Positions 47,973 to 56,724 of a stretch of DNA of 64,000 nt are shown piece by piece. The DNA comes from Galbibacter marinus. GTDB taxonomy: Bacteria; Bacteroidota; Bacteroidia; Flavobacteriales; Flavobacteriaceae. The stretch is from contig NZ_AMSG01000012.1 of NCBI RefSeq assembly GCF_000300875.1, positions 1 through 64,000 on the forward strand, in the 5' to 3' direction. The first letter of the stretch is position 1; every line of letters starts with the position of its first letter. The position numbers were made by a program, and so were the translations under genes. The notes beneath the pieces were generated by a model, which saw only the letters and a program-made list of their open reading frames with translations, had not been told where the DNA came from and did not search any database.

Positions 47973-48421
47973 TGAAAATAGAAGATATTATAAAATCAAA
48001 AGTTATTTCTCTCGAGTTAAAGACTGTCCTTAATTTGTTACACACATCGAATATAGTTCAGGATAAAACCTCCGAGGTACTTAAACCTTTTGATTTGTCG
48101 TCAGAACAATTTAATGTATTGCGAATTCTAAGAGGACAAAAAGGTGTCCCTGCAAGTTTGAGCTGCGTACAAGAGCGTATGATCTGTAAGATGAGTAATA
48201 CTACTCGACTTGTAGATAAGTTGATCGCTAAAGACATGGTACAACGAAGCATCTGTGAGAACAATAGACGTAAAGTAGATATTGTTATCACCCAAAAAGG
48301 GCTTGATATCCTAAAACAATTAGATGCACCTATGAAAGCCTTAAATGATTCAGTAATAGAGAACCTAAGTACTCAGGAGACAGAAACCCTCAATGAGTTA
48401 TTAGATAAAATAAGAAGTTAA
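47972..48421 (+). CDS. MarR-family transcriptional regulator
   Basis: The start at 47972 (MKIEDIIKSK) gives 149 residues; the longer frame upstream runs through the promoter. The winged helix is clear (LSSEQFNVLRILRGQKGVPAS, RMICKMSNTTRLVDKLIAKD, and the wing RSICENNRRKVDIVITQKG). It has Cys residues near the DNA-recognition helix (SCVQERMICK). It probably represses itself and the next two genes. Confidence 0.88.
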   Translation: MKIEDIIKSKVISLELKTVLNLLHTSNIVQDKTSEVLKPFDLSSEQFNVLRILRGQKGVPASLSCVQERMICKMSNTTRLVDKLIAKDMVQRSICENNRRKVDIVITQKGLDILKQLDAPMKALNDSVIENLSTQETETLNELLDKIRS

Positions 48422-48438
48422 AAAAAATTTAAACAACA

Positions 48439-48452
48439 GTTGTATATACAAC
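48439..48452 (+). promoter_or_regulatory. Likely MarR operator before the nitroreductase
   Basis: GTTGTATATACAAC is a perfect 14-bp palindrome 17 bp before the ATG at 48469. It shares TTGTnnATACAA with the two sites before the MarR gene. Confidence 0.65.
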
Positions 48453-48468
48453 GATTAAACAACATCCG

Positions 48469-49101
48469 ATGAACACATATAATAAAAACTTAAAATGGCG
48501 ATATGCCACTAAGCAATTTGATGCCACTAAAAAAATATCAGAAGCGGATATCGCGTCATTAAAAGAAGCAATTCAACTGTCCGCTTCCTCCTATGGATTA
48601 CAACCTTATAAGGTCTTGATTATATCAGATCCAAAAATTAAAGAGCAATTAAAGGTTGCAGCTAATGGACAGCAACAACTAGTAGACTCCTCTCATGTGG
48701 TGGTTTTTGCTAATGTTGCTGACTTAAGCGAAAAACACGTAGCCTCTTATATTGAGAACATCAGCAGAACAAGAGGAATGGAAATCGAACAGTTAGAAGG
48801 TTTTTCGAATTTAATGAACAGCGTGGTTGGAGGTTTATCAGAAGATGCCCGTGAGATATGGGCGGCCAAGCAAACCTATATCGCTCTTGGAAACCTTCTT
48901 TCCGCAGCTGCAGATTTAAAGATCGATAGTTGTCCTATGGAAGGATTTGATGCTGATAAAGTCTCGGAGGTATTAAATTTAAAAGAGCTAAACCTAACAC
49001 CAAGTGTTATTGCTCCACTGGGATACCGATCAACTCAGGATCCTACCCAACACTACCAAAAAGTTAGAAAACCTGAAGAGGAACTCTTCATCACTATATA
49101 A
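48469..49101 (+). CDS. Nitroreductase-family NAD(P)H oxidoreductase
   Basis: This 210-residue FMN-dependent fold begins NLKWRYATKQFDATKKIS. SASSYGLQPYKVLII holds the FMN-binding Ser, Ser and Gln, and IAPLGYRSTQDPTQHYQKVR is near the end. Members reduce nitro compounds or quinones. With MarR and YceI next to it, it belongs to a stress-response set. The transcript likely continues into the YceI gene (45 bp). Confidence 0.88.
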   Translation: MNTYNKNLKWRYATKQFDATKKISEADIASLKEAIQLSASSYGLQPYKVLIISDPKIKEQLKVAANGQQQLVDSSHVVVFANVADLSEKHVASYIENISRTRGMEIEQLEGFSNLMNSVVGGLSEDAREIWAAKQTYIALGNLLSAAADLKIDSCPMEGFDADKVSEVLNLKELNLTPSVIAPLGYRSTQDPTQHYQKVRKPEEELFITI

Positions 49102-49146
49102 CACAAAAATCAAATTATTAAATTTTAACAAAAAGAAAAATTAAAG

Positions 49147-49719
49147 ATGAAAAACCGAATTTTAAACTCCGTAGTAGTTCTAGCAGTTGCAATAGGTGCA
49201 AGTGCATTTGTTAACGCAGTAACCAAAGAAGTAAATGTAAAAGAAAGCCAAGTAAATTGGAAAGGTTACAAAGTAACAGGTTCCCATTACGGGACAATCG
49301 CTCTAAAGAGTGGTTCATTAGAATTTCAAGGGGATGTATTAACTGGTGGAGAGTTTGTCGTAGACATGAACTCAATCAACACTACTGACCTCTCAGGTGA
49401 GTACAAAGACCAATTGGATGGACACTTAAAATCAGACGATTTCTTTGGCGTTGAAAACCATCCAACCGCAACTTTAAAAATTTCAAAAGTTACCTCAAGC
49501 GGTAAGAATTCATACGAGGCCACAGGTGATTTAACCATCAAAGGTAAAACACATCCTGTCGATTTTGAAATCTCTGTTTATGGAAGCAAAGCTACTGCAA
49601 ACTTAAAAATTGACAGATCCAAGTATAACATTCGATATGGTTCAGGTAGTTTCTTTGATAATCTTGGAGACAAAACAATCTATGACGAATTTGACTTAAA
49701 TGTAGATTTAGTATTCTAA
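49147..49719 (+). CDS. YceI-family periplasmic lipocalin-like protein
   Basis: This 190-residue protein has a signal peptide (VVVLAVAIGASAFVNA, cleavage near 25) and the YceI barrel (VNWKGYKVTGSHYGTIALKS, LKSDDFFGVENHPTATLKIS, GDLTIKGKTHPV). It binds isoprenoid quinones or other lipids in relatives. The pairing with a nitroreductase suggests quinone stress. Confidence 0.9.
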   Translation: MKNRILNSVVVLAVAIGASAFVNAVTKEVNVKESQVNWKGYKVTGSHYGTIALKSGSLEFQGDVLTGGEFVVDMNSINTTDLSGEYKDQLDGHLKSDDFFGVENHPTATLKISKVTSSGKNSYEATGDLTIKGKTHPVDFEISVYGSKATANLKIDRSKYNIRYGSGSFFDNLGDKTIYDEFDLNVDLVF

Positions 49720-49757
49720 AAAAATACCGATGTTTACTATTATATAATTAAGTGTTG

Positions 49758-49785
49758 ATACAGGCAGTCTTCGGGCTTCCTGTAT
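49758..49785 (+). terminator. Hairpin after the YceI gene
   Basis: ATACAGG pairs with CCTGTAT, and an inner AGTC/GGCT stem closes a TTCG-type loop. No long T-tract follows, so termination is probable but not certain. Confidence 0.5.
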
Positions 49786-49842
49786 TGTTATATAATTGAA
49801 TGTCACGTTTAAATTCGATTTCGTTGTAAATTCATTTTTTTG

Positions 49843-49873
49843 TTTGCCAACTTAATTTAGTTTTATATATTTG
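49843..49873 (+). promoter_or_regulatory. trp operon promoter
   Basis: TTTG (49843-49846), exactly 19 bases, then TATATTTG (49866-49873) match the Bacteroidota consensus fully. Transcription would start near 49879, only a few bases before the leader-peptide ATG. Confidence 0.85.
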
Positions 49874-49881
49874 AGGCATCA

Positions 49882-49938
49882 ATGAGAACAATAAGAAAAA
49901 ATACATGGTGGTGGTACAACTTACGTCAAATGTCGTGA
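49882..49938 (+). CDS. trpL: trp leader peptide
   Basis: This 18-codon frame encodes MRTIRKNTWWWYNLRQMS and then TGA. Three consecutive TGG codons lie at 49906-49914. The stop codon lies inside TGTCGTGA (49931-49938), which can pair with the terminator. This is a classical attenuation leader for sensing charged tRNA-Trp. It is too short for usual gene finders. Confidence 0.85.
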   Translation: MRTIRKNTWWWYNLRQMS

Positions 49939-49975
49939 GCTAGCATCCTATTAGTGTATTTTGAAAAATAATACG

Positions 49976-50009
49976 AAAGGCTTGTCAATCACGACAAGCC
50001 TTTTTTTTT
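49976..50009 (+). terminator. trp attenuator terminator
   Basis: AAAGGCTTGTC pairs with GACAAGCCTTT around AATCAC, and a T-run follows. The segment 49989-49996 (TCACGACA), in the loop and right arm, is the exact complement of 49931-49938 at the leader stop codon. The two foldings exclude each other. Confidence 0.85.
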
Positions 50010-50040
50010 GCTTTAAATAAAATAAATTACCATATTTCAA

Positions 50041-51441
50041 ATGAAAACATATCCATTAAAAACACACTTTAAACAGATTCTATCCGATACGATAACACCG
50101 GTTAGTGTCTATCTAAAAATCCGGGATCGATACCCCAATAGTATTTTATTGGAAAGTAGTGATTACCACGCCAACAACAACAGCTTTTCCTATATTTGCT
50201 TCAACCCTATCGCCTCTATCAAAGTTGAAAATAAAACCATCGTAGAACAATACCCTGATGGAACCACAACTGAGGATTCTATCGACCAACAGACCAATGT
50301 TCCAAAACGAATTACGGAGTTTGCTCAGCGATTTGAAACAGATTCTAATAGCTTTAAGTTTATAAACAATGGACTCTTCGGTTATATCGCTTACGATGCG
50401 GTACGGTATTTCGAGGATATTACTATTAGTAAAAAAGAAGACTCATTAGATATTCCAGATATCTACTATGCAGTTTACCAAAACATCATCGCTATTAATC
50501 ACTTTAACAATCAGGCCTATATCTTTTGCCATTGTTATCAGAGTGAATCCAACATAGAAGAAATCAACCAACTTCTACAAGCAAAAAACTTCTCTTCCTA
50601 TAATTTTGAAAAAGTAGGAGAGCCGAGTTCTAAACTCAAAGACGAAGATTATAGAGCATTAGTGGAAAGAGCCAAAGAACATTGCCATCGTGGAGATGTA
50701 TTTCAATTAGTGCTCAGTCGTCGTTTTGAGCAGAAGTTTAAAGGGGATGAGTTTAATGTCTATCGAGCCTTGCGTTCTATCAATCCATCACCTTATTTAT
50801 TTTACTTTGATTATGGAGACTTTAAGATATTCGGAAGTTCCCCAGAGGCTCAATTAATCATCAAGGATGATAAAGCTGAAATACATCCTATTGCTGGTAC
50901 TTTTAAACGTACTGGAAATGATGAAAAAGATGCCCAACTGGCAAAAGAACTCTCCGAGGATGATAAAGAAAACAGCGAACATGTGATGCTAGTCGATCTG
51001 GCAAGAAACGATTTGAGCAGAAACGGAAATTCCGTAAAAGTAGAAACTTACAGAGAAGTCCAATTCTTTTCACATGTGATTCATCTTGTATCAAAAGTTA
51101 CAGCGATCAAGAAAAAACAAACCACAACCATGCGAGTAGTTGCTGACACCTTCCCCGCCGGTACATTAAGTGGAGCACCCAAACATATGGCCATGCAATT
51201 AATCGATAATTATGAGAGTAGTAATCGCGACTACTACGGAGGAGCTATCGGGTTTTTAGACTTTCACGGCAACTTCAATCACGCCATTATGATTCGGACC
51301 TTTTTAAGTAAAAACCACAACCTGTATTACAGAGCAGGTGCAGGAATAGTATCTGGATCCAATCCTGAAAGCGAACTACAAGAAACCTTTAACAAATTAG
51401 GAGCATTAAACAAGGCCATGCAAATGGCAGAAGATATCTAA
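50041..51441 (+). CDS. trpE: Anthranilate synthase component I
   Basis: This 466-residue protein has the tryptophan feedback site LLESSDYH near residue 38, then the chorismate-binding domain (HRGDVFQLVLSRRF, HPIAGTFKRTG, DLARNDLSRNG, FPAGTLSGAPK, RAGAGIVSGSNPESE). With TrpG it turns chorismate and glutamine into anthranilate. It starts 32 bp past the attenuator. It has both transcriptional and feedback control. Confidence 0.97.
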   Translation: MKTYPLKTHFKQILSDTITPVSVYLKIRDRYPNSILLESSDYHANNNSFSYICFNPIASIKVENKTIVEQYPDGTTTEDSIDQQTNVPKRITEFAQRFETDSNSFKFINNGLFGYIAYDAVRYFEDITISKKEDSLDIPDIYYAVYQNIIAINHFNNQAYIFCHCYQSESNIEEINQLLQAKNFSSYNFEKVGEPSSKLKDEDYRALVERAKEHCHRGDVFQLVLSRRFEQKFKGDEFNVYRALRSINPSPYLFYFDYGDFKIFGSSPEAQLIIKDDKAEIHPIAGTFKRTGNDEKDAQLAKELSEDDKENSEHVMLVDLARNDLSRNGNSVKVETYREVQFFSHVIHLVSKVTAIKKKQTTTMRVVADTFPAGTLSGAPKHMAMQLIDNYESSNRDYYGGAIGFLDFHGNFNHAIMIRTFLSKNHNLYYRAGAGIVSGSNPESELQETFNKLGALNKAMQMAEDI

Positions 51442-51445
51442 AGAA

Positions 51446-52012
51446 ATGAAAAGAATTTTAGTCATAGACAATTACGATAGTTTCACCTATAATCTAGTAC
51501 ATTATCTAGAGGATCTAGGCCAAGAGGTTACAGTTAACAGAAATGACCAACTCACCCTAGACCAGGTGGAGCAGTTCGATAAAATAGTACTATCCCCAGG
51601 CCCAGGAATCCCTGATGAAGCGGGTCTTTTAAAAGACATCATTAGAACCTACGCTCCAACTAAAAGTATTCTGGGGGTTTGTCTTGGACAGCAGGCCATT
51701 GGTGAGGTTTTTGGAGGGAAATTAATCAATATCCCAGAGGTATATCACGGGGTTGCGACAACCATTTCAATTGTTGCAGAAGATCCAATTTATAAAGACC
51801 TACCAAAACAAATAAAAGTAGGTCGCTACCATAGCTGGGTGGTGGATCCTAAGCTTCCAGAGGTATTAATACCAACTTCTTATGATGACAATGGACAGGT
51901 AATGTCATTAAGGCATGTGGAGTATGATGTATGTGGGGTGCAATATCATCCAGAATCAGTGCTCACGCCTCAGGGGAAACAAATCCTAGAGAATTGGCTG
52001 AAGGCTTCGTAA
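51446..52012 (+). CDS. trpG: Anthranilate synthase component II (glutamine amidotransferase)
   Basis: This 188-residue class I amidotransferase has Cys79 (GVCLGQQAIGE) and His168/Glu170 (VQYHPES). The SPGPGIPDEAG loop is typical for TrpG/PabA. It could also serve p-aminobenzoate synthesis, as no pabA lies near folP here. Confidence 0.96.
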   Translation: MKRILVIDNYDSFTYNLVHYLEDLGQEVTVNRNDQLTLDQVEQFDKIVLSPGPGIPDEAGLLKDIIRTYAPTKSILGVCLGQQAIGEVFGGKLINIPEVYHGVATTISIVAEDPIYKDLPKQIKVGRYHSWVVDPKLPEVLIPTSYDDNGQVMSLRHVEYDVCGVQYHPESVLTPQGKQILENWLKAS

Positions 52013-52082
52013 TACGACTTACTAACCAACTGACAAAAAGTAGTTAAAGCAAATTAAACAATATCATAATACAGCAAAAGCC

Positions 52083-53078
52083 ATGAAAGCACTATTAAAT
52101 AGATTAATTAACCATGAAACCATATCCAAGGGAGAGGCTAAAAATGTGCTGGTAAACATTTCCAATGGTTCTTATAATCCCAGTCAGATAGCCGCCTTCT
52201 TAACGGTATATATGATGCGTAGCATTACCATTGAAGAACTAGAAGGTTTCCGAGATGCTTTATTAGAGCTATGTATCCCAGTAAATCTTGATGGATACAA
52301 CACCATCGATCTATGCGGTACCGGTGGAGACGGAAAAGACACCTTTAATATCTCTACGCTCGCGTCTTTTGTCACCGCTGGGGCAGGAGTTCATGTAACC
52401 AAGCACGGAAACTACGGAGTTTCTTCAAAATGTGGATCCAGTAATGTGATGCAGCATTTAGGAATACAGTTCTCAAGTGATCCTGATTTTTTAAAGCGAT
52501 CCATTGACAAGGCTGGTATCTGTTTTCTGCATGCTCCCCTATTCCACCCGGCGATGAAAAATGTAGCACCTATTAGAAAGGAACTAGCTGTAAAAACATT
52601 TTTCAACACCCTAGGTCCGATGGTAAACCCAGCTTTTCCAAAAAATCAAATGGTAGGAGTGTACAATTTAGAACTAGCACGTATGTATGCATACCTCTAT
52701 CAAAACACCGATAAGAATTACGCCATCGTACATGCCCTGGATGGTTATGATGAAATATCGTTAACCTCGAGAGCGAAAGTGATCAGAAATCACACTGAAC
52801 AAATGTTGTCAGCTGATGATTTTGGAGTCCAAAGACACACTCAGTCTGCTATATATGGTGGAGATAGCGTGGAATCTGCAGCCAAAATATTCACCCAAGT
52901 CCTAGAAGGCCAGGGAAGTGAAGCCCAAAACAATGTCGTCTGTGCCAATGCGGCCGTCGCAATAGCTACGGTGAAAGGGCTTACCCCCTTAGAAGGTTTC
53001 CAACTCGCCAAAGAATCTTTAATTGAAAAAAAGGCCTTAGCAGCATTTAAAAACATTAGAGACTTGAGCCTAAACTAA
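52083..53078 (+). CDS. trpD: Anthranilate phosphoribosyltransferase
   Basis: This 331-residue protein has the PRPP loop CGTGGDGKDTFNIST, then KHGNYGVSSKCGSSNVMQHLG and LGPMVNPA. It adds phosphoribose to anthranilate. It is 70 bp after trpG, the largest gap in the operon. Confidence 0.97.
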   Translation: MKALLNRLINHETISKGEAKNVLVNISNGSYNPSQIAAFLTVYMMRSITIEELEGFRDALLELCIPVNLDGYNTIDLCGTGGDGKDTFNISTLASFVTAGAGVHVTKHGNYGVSSKCGSSNVMQHLGIQFSSDPDFLKRSIDKAGICFLHAPLFHPAMKNVAPIRKELAVKTFFNTLGPMVNPAFPKNQMVGVYNLELARMYAYLYQNTDKNYAIVHALDGYDEISLTSRAKVIRNHTEQMLSADDFGVQRHTQSAIYGGDSVESAAKIFTQVLEGQGSEAQNNVVCANAAVAIATVKGLTPLEGFQLAKESLIEKKALAAFKNIRDLSLN

Positions 53079-53103
53079 AAAGAATTAAAGTAAACCATTT
53101 TTG

Positions 53104-53886
53104 ATGAATATATTAGAAAAAATATTTGCTGATAAGAAAAAGGAAGTTGCCTTAAAACAATCACTCATACCAATATCTCAGTTAGAGCAGAGTGTTTTAT
53201 TTAAAAGGGAATCTCCTTCCCTTAGTTCCAAACTAAAAAATAGCAACACAGGCATCATTGCTGAGCACAAAAGACGTTCTCCTTCAAAGTCCATTATCAA
53301 TCATGACCTAAATGTAGAGCAAGTAGCAACAGGTTATAAGGAGGCAGGAGTTTGTGGGATGTCTGTACTAACTGATGGAAAGTATTTCGGAGGATCATTG
53401 GATGATTTGCTCCTTGCAAGAGCTGCGGTAGATATTCCTTTACTTCGAAAAGAATTTATATTTGATCCCTATCAAATTATTGAAGCAAAAGCTTATGGAG
53501 CTGATGTGATCTTACTAATTGCAGCTATACTGGATAAACAGCAAATCAAATCGCTGAGTGAAACTGCTAAATCCATTGGACTAGAAGTATTATTGGAGGT
53601 TCACAACAATGAGGAACTTCAAAAATCGATCATGCCAAGCATTGATCTATTAGGGGTTAACAACAGGAATCTAAAGACATTTGATGTTAGTTTACAGACC
53701 AGCAAATCTTTAGCTGAGCTAATTCCAGATGATTTTGTAAAAGTATCAGAAAGTGGTATCAGCAGTACTGAAGCTATAAAGGAGTTACAGCCCTTCGGAT
53801 TTAAAGGATTTTTAATTGGAGAGAACTTTATGAAAACAGATCATCCAGGAGCAAGTGCTAAATCATTTATATCCCAGCTACAATGA
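53104..53886 (+). CDS. trpC: Indole-3-glycerol phosphate synthase
   Basis: The start at ATG 53104 gives 260 residues. The barrel shows IIAEHKRRSPSKSIIN (catalytic Glu and Lys), SVLTDGKYFGGSLDDL, LLRKEFIFDPYQI, GVNNRNLKTFDVSL and VSESGISS. Its TGA overlaps the trpF ATG (ATGA), which implies coupled translation. Confidence 0.96.
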   Translation: MNILEKIFADKKKEVALKQSLIPISQLEQSVLFKRESPSLSSKLKNSNTGIIAEHKRRSPSKSIINHDLNVEQVATGYKEAGVCGMSVLTDGKYFGGSLDDLLLARAAVDIPLLRKEFIFDPYQIIEAKAYGADVILLIAAILDKQQIKSLSETAKSIGLEVLLEVHNNEELQKSIMPSIDLLGVNNRNLKTFDVSLQTSKSLAELIPDDFVKVSESGISSTEAIKELQPFGFKGFLIGENFMKTDHPGASAKSFISQLQ

Positions 53887-54542
53887 AGTTAAAGGTGTGT
53901 GGTATGAAATACCCAGATAACATTCTAAAAGTAGGAAGTCTACAACCAGATTACCTCGGGTTTATTTTTTATGAAAAATCTCCGAGAAATTTCACGGGTC
54001 CATTGCCCGAAGTTTCTGAATCTATAAAAAAGATAGGAGTTTTTGTCAACGCTACCACAGAAGAGGTCACTGATAAAGTAAGCCAATTTAATTTAAACGG
54101 AATTCAGTTGCATGGAAGTGAACCAGCAGAGTATATTAAGGAGTTAAAATTGAAATTACAGCAGAGTGTACAAAGTGGAGCTTTAAGTAATCTACCATTT
54201 ATAATTAAAGTGTTCTCTGTTAAAGATCACTTTGATTTTTCAACCTTAAATACCTACGAACCTCTTGTTGATTACTTCTTATTTGATACCAAAGGCGTGT
54301 ATGCCGGAGGTAATGGGTTTACCTTTAATTGGGAACTTTTAAAAGCTTACCCTTCGAAAAAACCTTTTTTCCTAAGTGGAGGCATTGGAATAGCCCAGCT
54401 TGAGGCTATAGAAAAAATAGATCCCAATTTACCTGTTCATGCCATCGATATCAACAGCCAATTTGAGCAAGAGGCAGGATTAAAAAATAGCACATTAGTC
54501 AAAGAGTTTAAATCTAAATTAGATGAGATTTATCCTCGATAA
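53883..54542 (+). CDS. trpF: Phosphoribosylanthranilate isomerase
   Basis: This 219-residue protein begins MKLKVCGMKYPDNI with the catalytic Cys7, and has YLGFIFYEKSPR, LHGSE and LSGGIGIAQL with the catalytic Asp in YFLFDTKG. The insert EYIKELKLKLQQSVQSG is slightly longer than usual. Confidence 0.95.
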   Translation: MKLKVCGMKYPDNILKVGSLQPDYLGFIFYEKSPRNFTGPLPEVSESIKKIGVFVNATTEEVTDKVSQFNLNGIQLHGSEPAEYIKELKLKLQQSVQSGALSNLPFIIKVFSVKDHFDFSTLNTYEPLVDYFLFDTKGVYAGGNGFTFNWELLKAYPSKKPFFLSGGIGIAQLEAIEKIDPNLPVHAIDINSQFEQEAGLKNSTLVKEFKSKLDEIYPR

Positions 54543-54573
54543 ATGGAAGTCACTATTAAAAAAATAAAAAAAT

Positions 54574-55752
54574 ATGTATCACGTCAATAAGCAAGGATAT
54601 TATGGAGAATTTGGGGGAGCTTATATCCCTGAGATGCTCTACCCCAATGTAGAAAAGCTTCGCCAGGAATACCTTAAGATAATGGGAGAGGAATCCTTTA
54701 TAAAACAGTTCAACCAATTGCTCAAAGATTATGTGGGTAGACCCTCACCTTTGTATTTCGCTAAAGGACTTTCCAAAAAACACGGCACCAAAGTATATTT
54801 AAAAAGAGAAGACCTCAACCATACTGGAGCACATAAAATAAACAATACTATAGGGCAAATCCTTCTAGCCAAACGATTGGGTAAAACTCGTATCATCGCA
54901 GAAACTGGCGCAGGTCAACACGGCGTGGCAACGGCCACTGTATGCGCCTTAGCAGATATACAATGTGTGGTTTATATGGGTGAGATAGATATCCAGCGTC
55001 AAGCACCCAATGTAGCCCGAATGAAAATGCTCGGTGCTGAGGTACGTCCAGCACTTTCAGGAAGTAGAACCCTTAAAGATGCGACCAATGAAGCCATCCG
55101 TGATTGGATTAACAATCCAGTGGATACTCATTACATAATCGGATCTGCCATTGGCCCACACCCCTATCCTGATATGGTAACCAGATTTCAAAGTGTTATT
55201 TCTGAAGAAATAAAATGGCAGCTTCAAGAAAAAGAAGGTAGGGACTATCCTGACTATGTAGTTGCTTGTATTGGAGGGGGTAGTAATGCCGCTGGAACAT
55301 ATTATCATTTTCTCGATAATGAAAAGGTAAACATAATAGCCGTTGAAGCCGCAGGGAAAGGAATTCAGTCAGGAGAAAGTGCTGCAACCTCACAGCTTGG
55401 AAAAGAAGGAATCATTCACGGATGTAAAACTCTACTGATGCAAACCCAAGATGGACAGATTACAGAGCCGTATTCGATTTCTGCAGGGTTAGATTATCCA
55501 GGAGTTGGCCCTATGCATGCACATTTGTACCGCTCTAAAAGAGGAACTTTTTACTCAGCTACGGATGAGCAAGCAATGAAAGCTGGACTTGAGCTTTGTA
55601 AAACAGAAGGAATTATTCCAGCCATAGAAAGCTCGCATGCCCTAGCGATTTTTGAACATACCACATTTAAAGAAGACGACATTGTTGTGATCAGCTTATC
55701 GGGGCGAGGAGATAAAGATCTAGACACCTATATCCGTTATTTCGATCTTTAA
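54574..55752 (+). CDS. trpB: Tryptophan synthase beta chain
   Basis: This 392-residue protein has the PLP Lys88 in HTGAHKINNT, then ETGAGQHGVATATVCAL, the phosphate loop CIGGGSNAAGT and the C-terminal LSGRGDKDLDTY. It joins indole and serine. Confidence 0.98.
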   Translation: MYHVNKQGYYGEFGGAYIPEMLYPNVEKLRQEYLKIMGEESFIKQFNQLLKDYVGRPSPLYFAKGLSKKHGTKVYLKREDLNHTGAHKINNTIGQILLAKRLGKTRIIAETGAGQHGVATATVCALADIQCVVYMGEIDIQRQAPNVARMKMLGAEVRPALSGSRTLKDATNEAIRDWINNPVDTHYIIGSAIGPHPYPDMVTRFQSVISEEIKWQLQEKEGRDYPDYVVACIGGGSNAAGTYYHFLDNEKVNIIAVEAAGKGIQSGESAATSQLGKEGIIHGCKTLLMQTQDGQITEPYSISAGLDYPGVGPMHAHLYRSKRGTFYSATDEQAMKAGLELCKTEGIIPAIESSHALAIFEHTTFKEDDIVVISLSGRGDKDLDTYIRYFDL

Positions 55753-55783
55753 TTATATCCTAAAATTTTAAAAACGCATTACA

Positions 55784-56548
55784 ATGAATAGAATCAATAG
55801 AAAACTAGAAGCATCAAATAAGCTCCTCTCAATATACTTTACCGCTGGGTATCCGGATCTTGAAAATACTGTGCCCATTATTGAGCAACTTGAAAAAAGT
55901 GGTGTGGATATGCTAGAGATAGGGCTCCCTTTTTCCGATCCTTTAGCAGATGGCCCTACCATTCAGGCAAGTTCTACCAAGGCCTTAAAAAACGGTATGT
56001 CTTCTGAAAAACTCTTCGAACAGTTAAAAAACATTCGAAAAACCGTTGAAATACCGCTAATTATCATGGGATATTTCAATCCCATACTACAATACGGGGT
56101 GGAGAAATTTTGTCAAAAATGTCAAGAAATTGGCATAGACGGTTTGATTATACCTGATTTGCCAGTTGATGTATACCACCAAGAATATCAAGAGGTATTT
56201 GAGAAATACAACCTGATTAACATTTTTCTGATAACCCCACAAACCTCCAAGGAGCGTATTGAACTGATAGACTCCGTATCAAAAGGATTTATATATATGG
56301 TCAGTTCGGCCAGTGTAACAGGAGCTAAAAACACGTTTGGTGATGCGCAGACCGATTACTTCAAAAAGGTAGAAGCCATGAATTTAAAGGCGCCACAAAT
56401 TGTAGGTTTTGGAATCAGTAATAAAGAAACCTTTGAAAGTGCTACCGAGTACACAAAAGGAGCTATTATAGGGTCTGCCTTTATCAAAGTGGTAACCGAA
56501 AAAGGTATATCAGGAATTGATCCTTTTGTAAAAAGTATCCTTTCGTAA
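55784..56548 (+). CDS. trpA: Tryptophan synthase alpha chain
   Basis: This 254-residue barrel has catalytic Glu45 (MLEIGLPFSDP) and Asp56 (LADGPTIQ), GLIIPDLPVD and the phosphate loop GFGISNKE. It releases indole to TrpB through the complex tunnel. It is the last gene of the operon. Confidence 0.97.
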   Translation: MNRINRKLEASNKLLSIYFTAGYPDLENTVPIIEQLEKSGVDMLEIGLPFSDPLADGPTIQASSTKALKNGMSSEKLFEQLKNIRKTVEIPLIIMGYFNPILQYGVEKFCQKCQEIGIDGLIIPDLPVDVYHQEYQEVFEKYNLINIFLITPQTSKERIELIDSVSKGFIYMVSSASVTGAKNTFGDAQTDYFKKVEAMNLKAPQIVGFGISNKETFESATEYTKGAIIGSAFIKVVTEKGISGIDPFVKSILS

Positions 56549-56573
56549 AACAAAATAGAAGTTAAGACAATAG

Positions 56574-56605
56574 AATCCGATGGTTAAGGCTGTCGGATTT
56601 TTTAA
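56574..56605 (+). terminator. Terminator of the trp operon
   Basis: AATCCGA pairs with TCGGATT, and T-rich sequence follows (TTTTTAATT). It lies 26 bp past the trpA stop. Confidence 0.75.
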
Positions 56606-56678
56606 TTATAGAAACCTAAGCCAATACCATAACAGGATCAACTACAACCTTATGGTAACTTTTTAATAATTTTTTGAG

Positions 56679-56699
56679 TTAAACAAACGTTTAATTTTG
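56679..56699 (+). promoter_or_regulatory. Promoter with likely TetR operator
   Basis: TTAAAC-AAAC-GTTTAA (56679-56694) is a palindrome that overlaps TAATTTTG (56692-56699), a TAnnTTTG -7 box. It lies 26 bp before the TetR gene, as expected for autorepression. Confidence 0.6.
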
Positions 56700-56724
56700 T
56701 GCTTATTTTTTAAAATTCTGTGCA

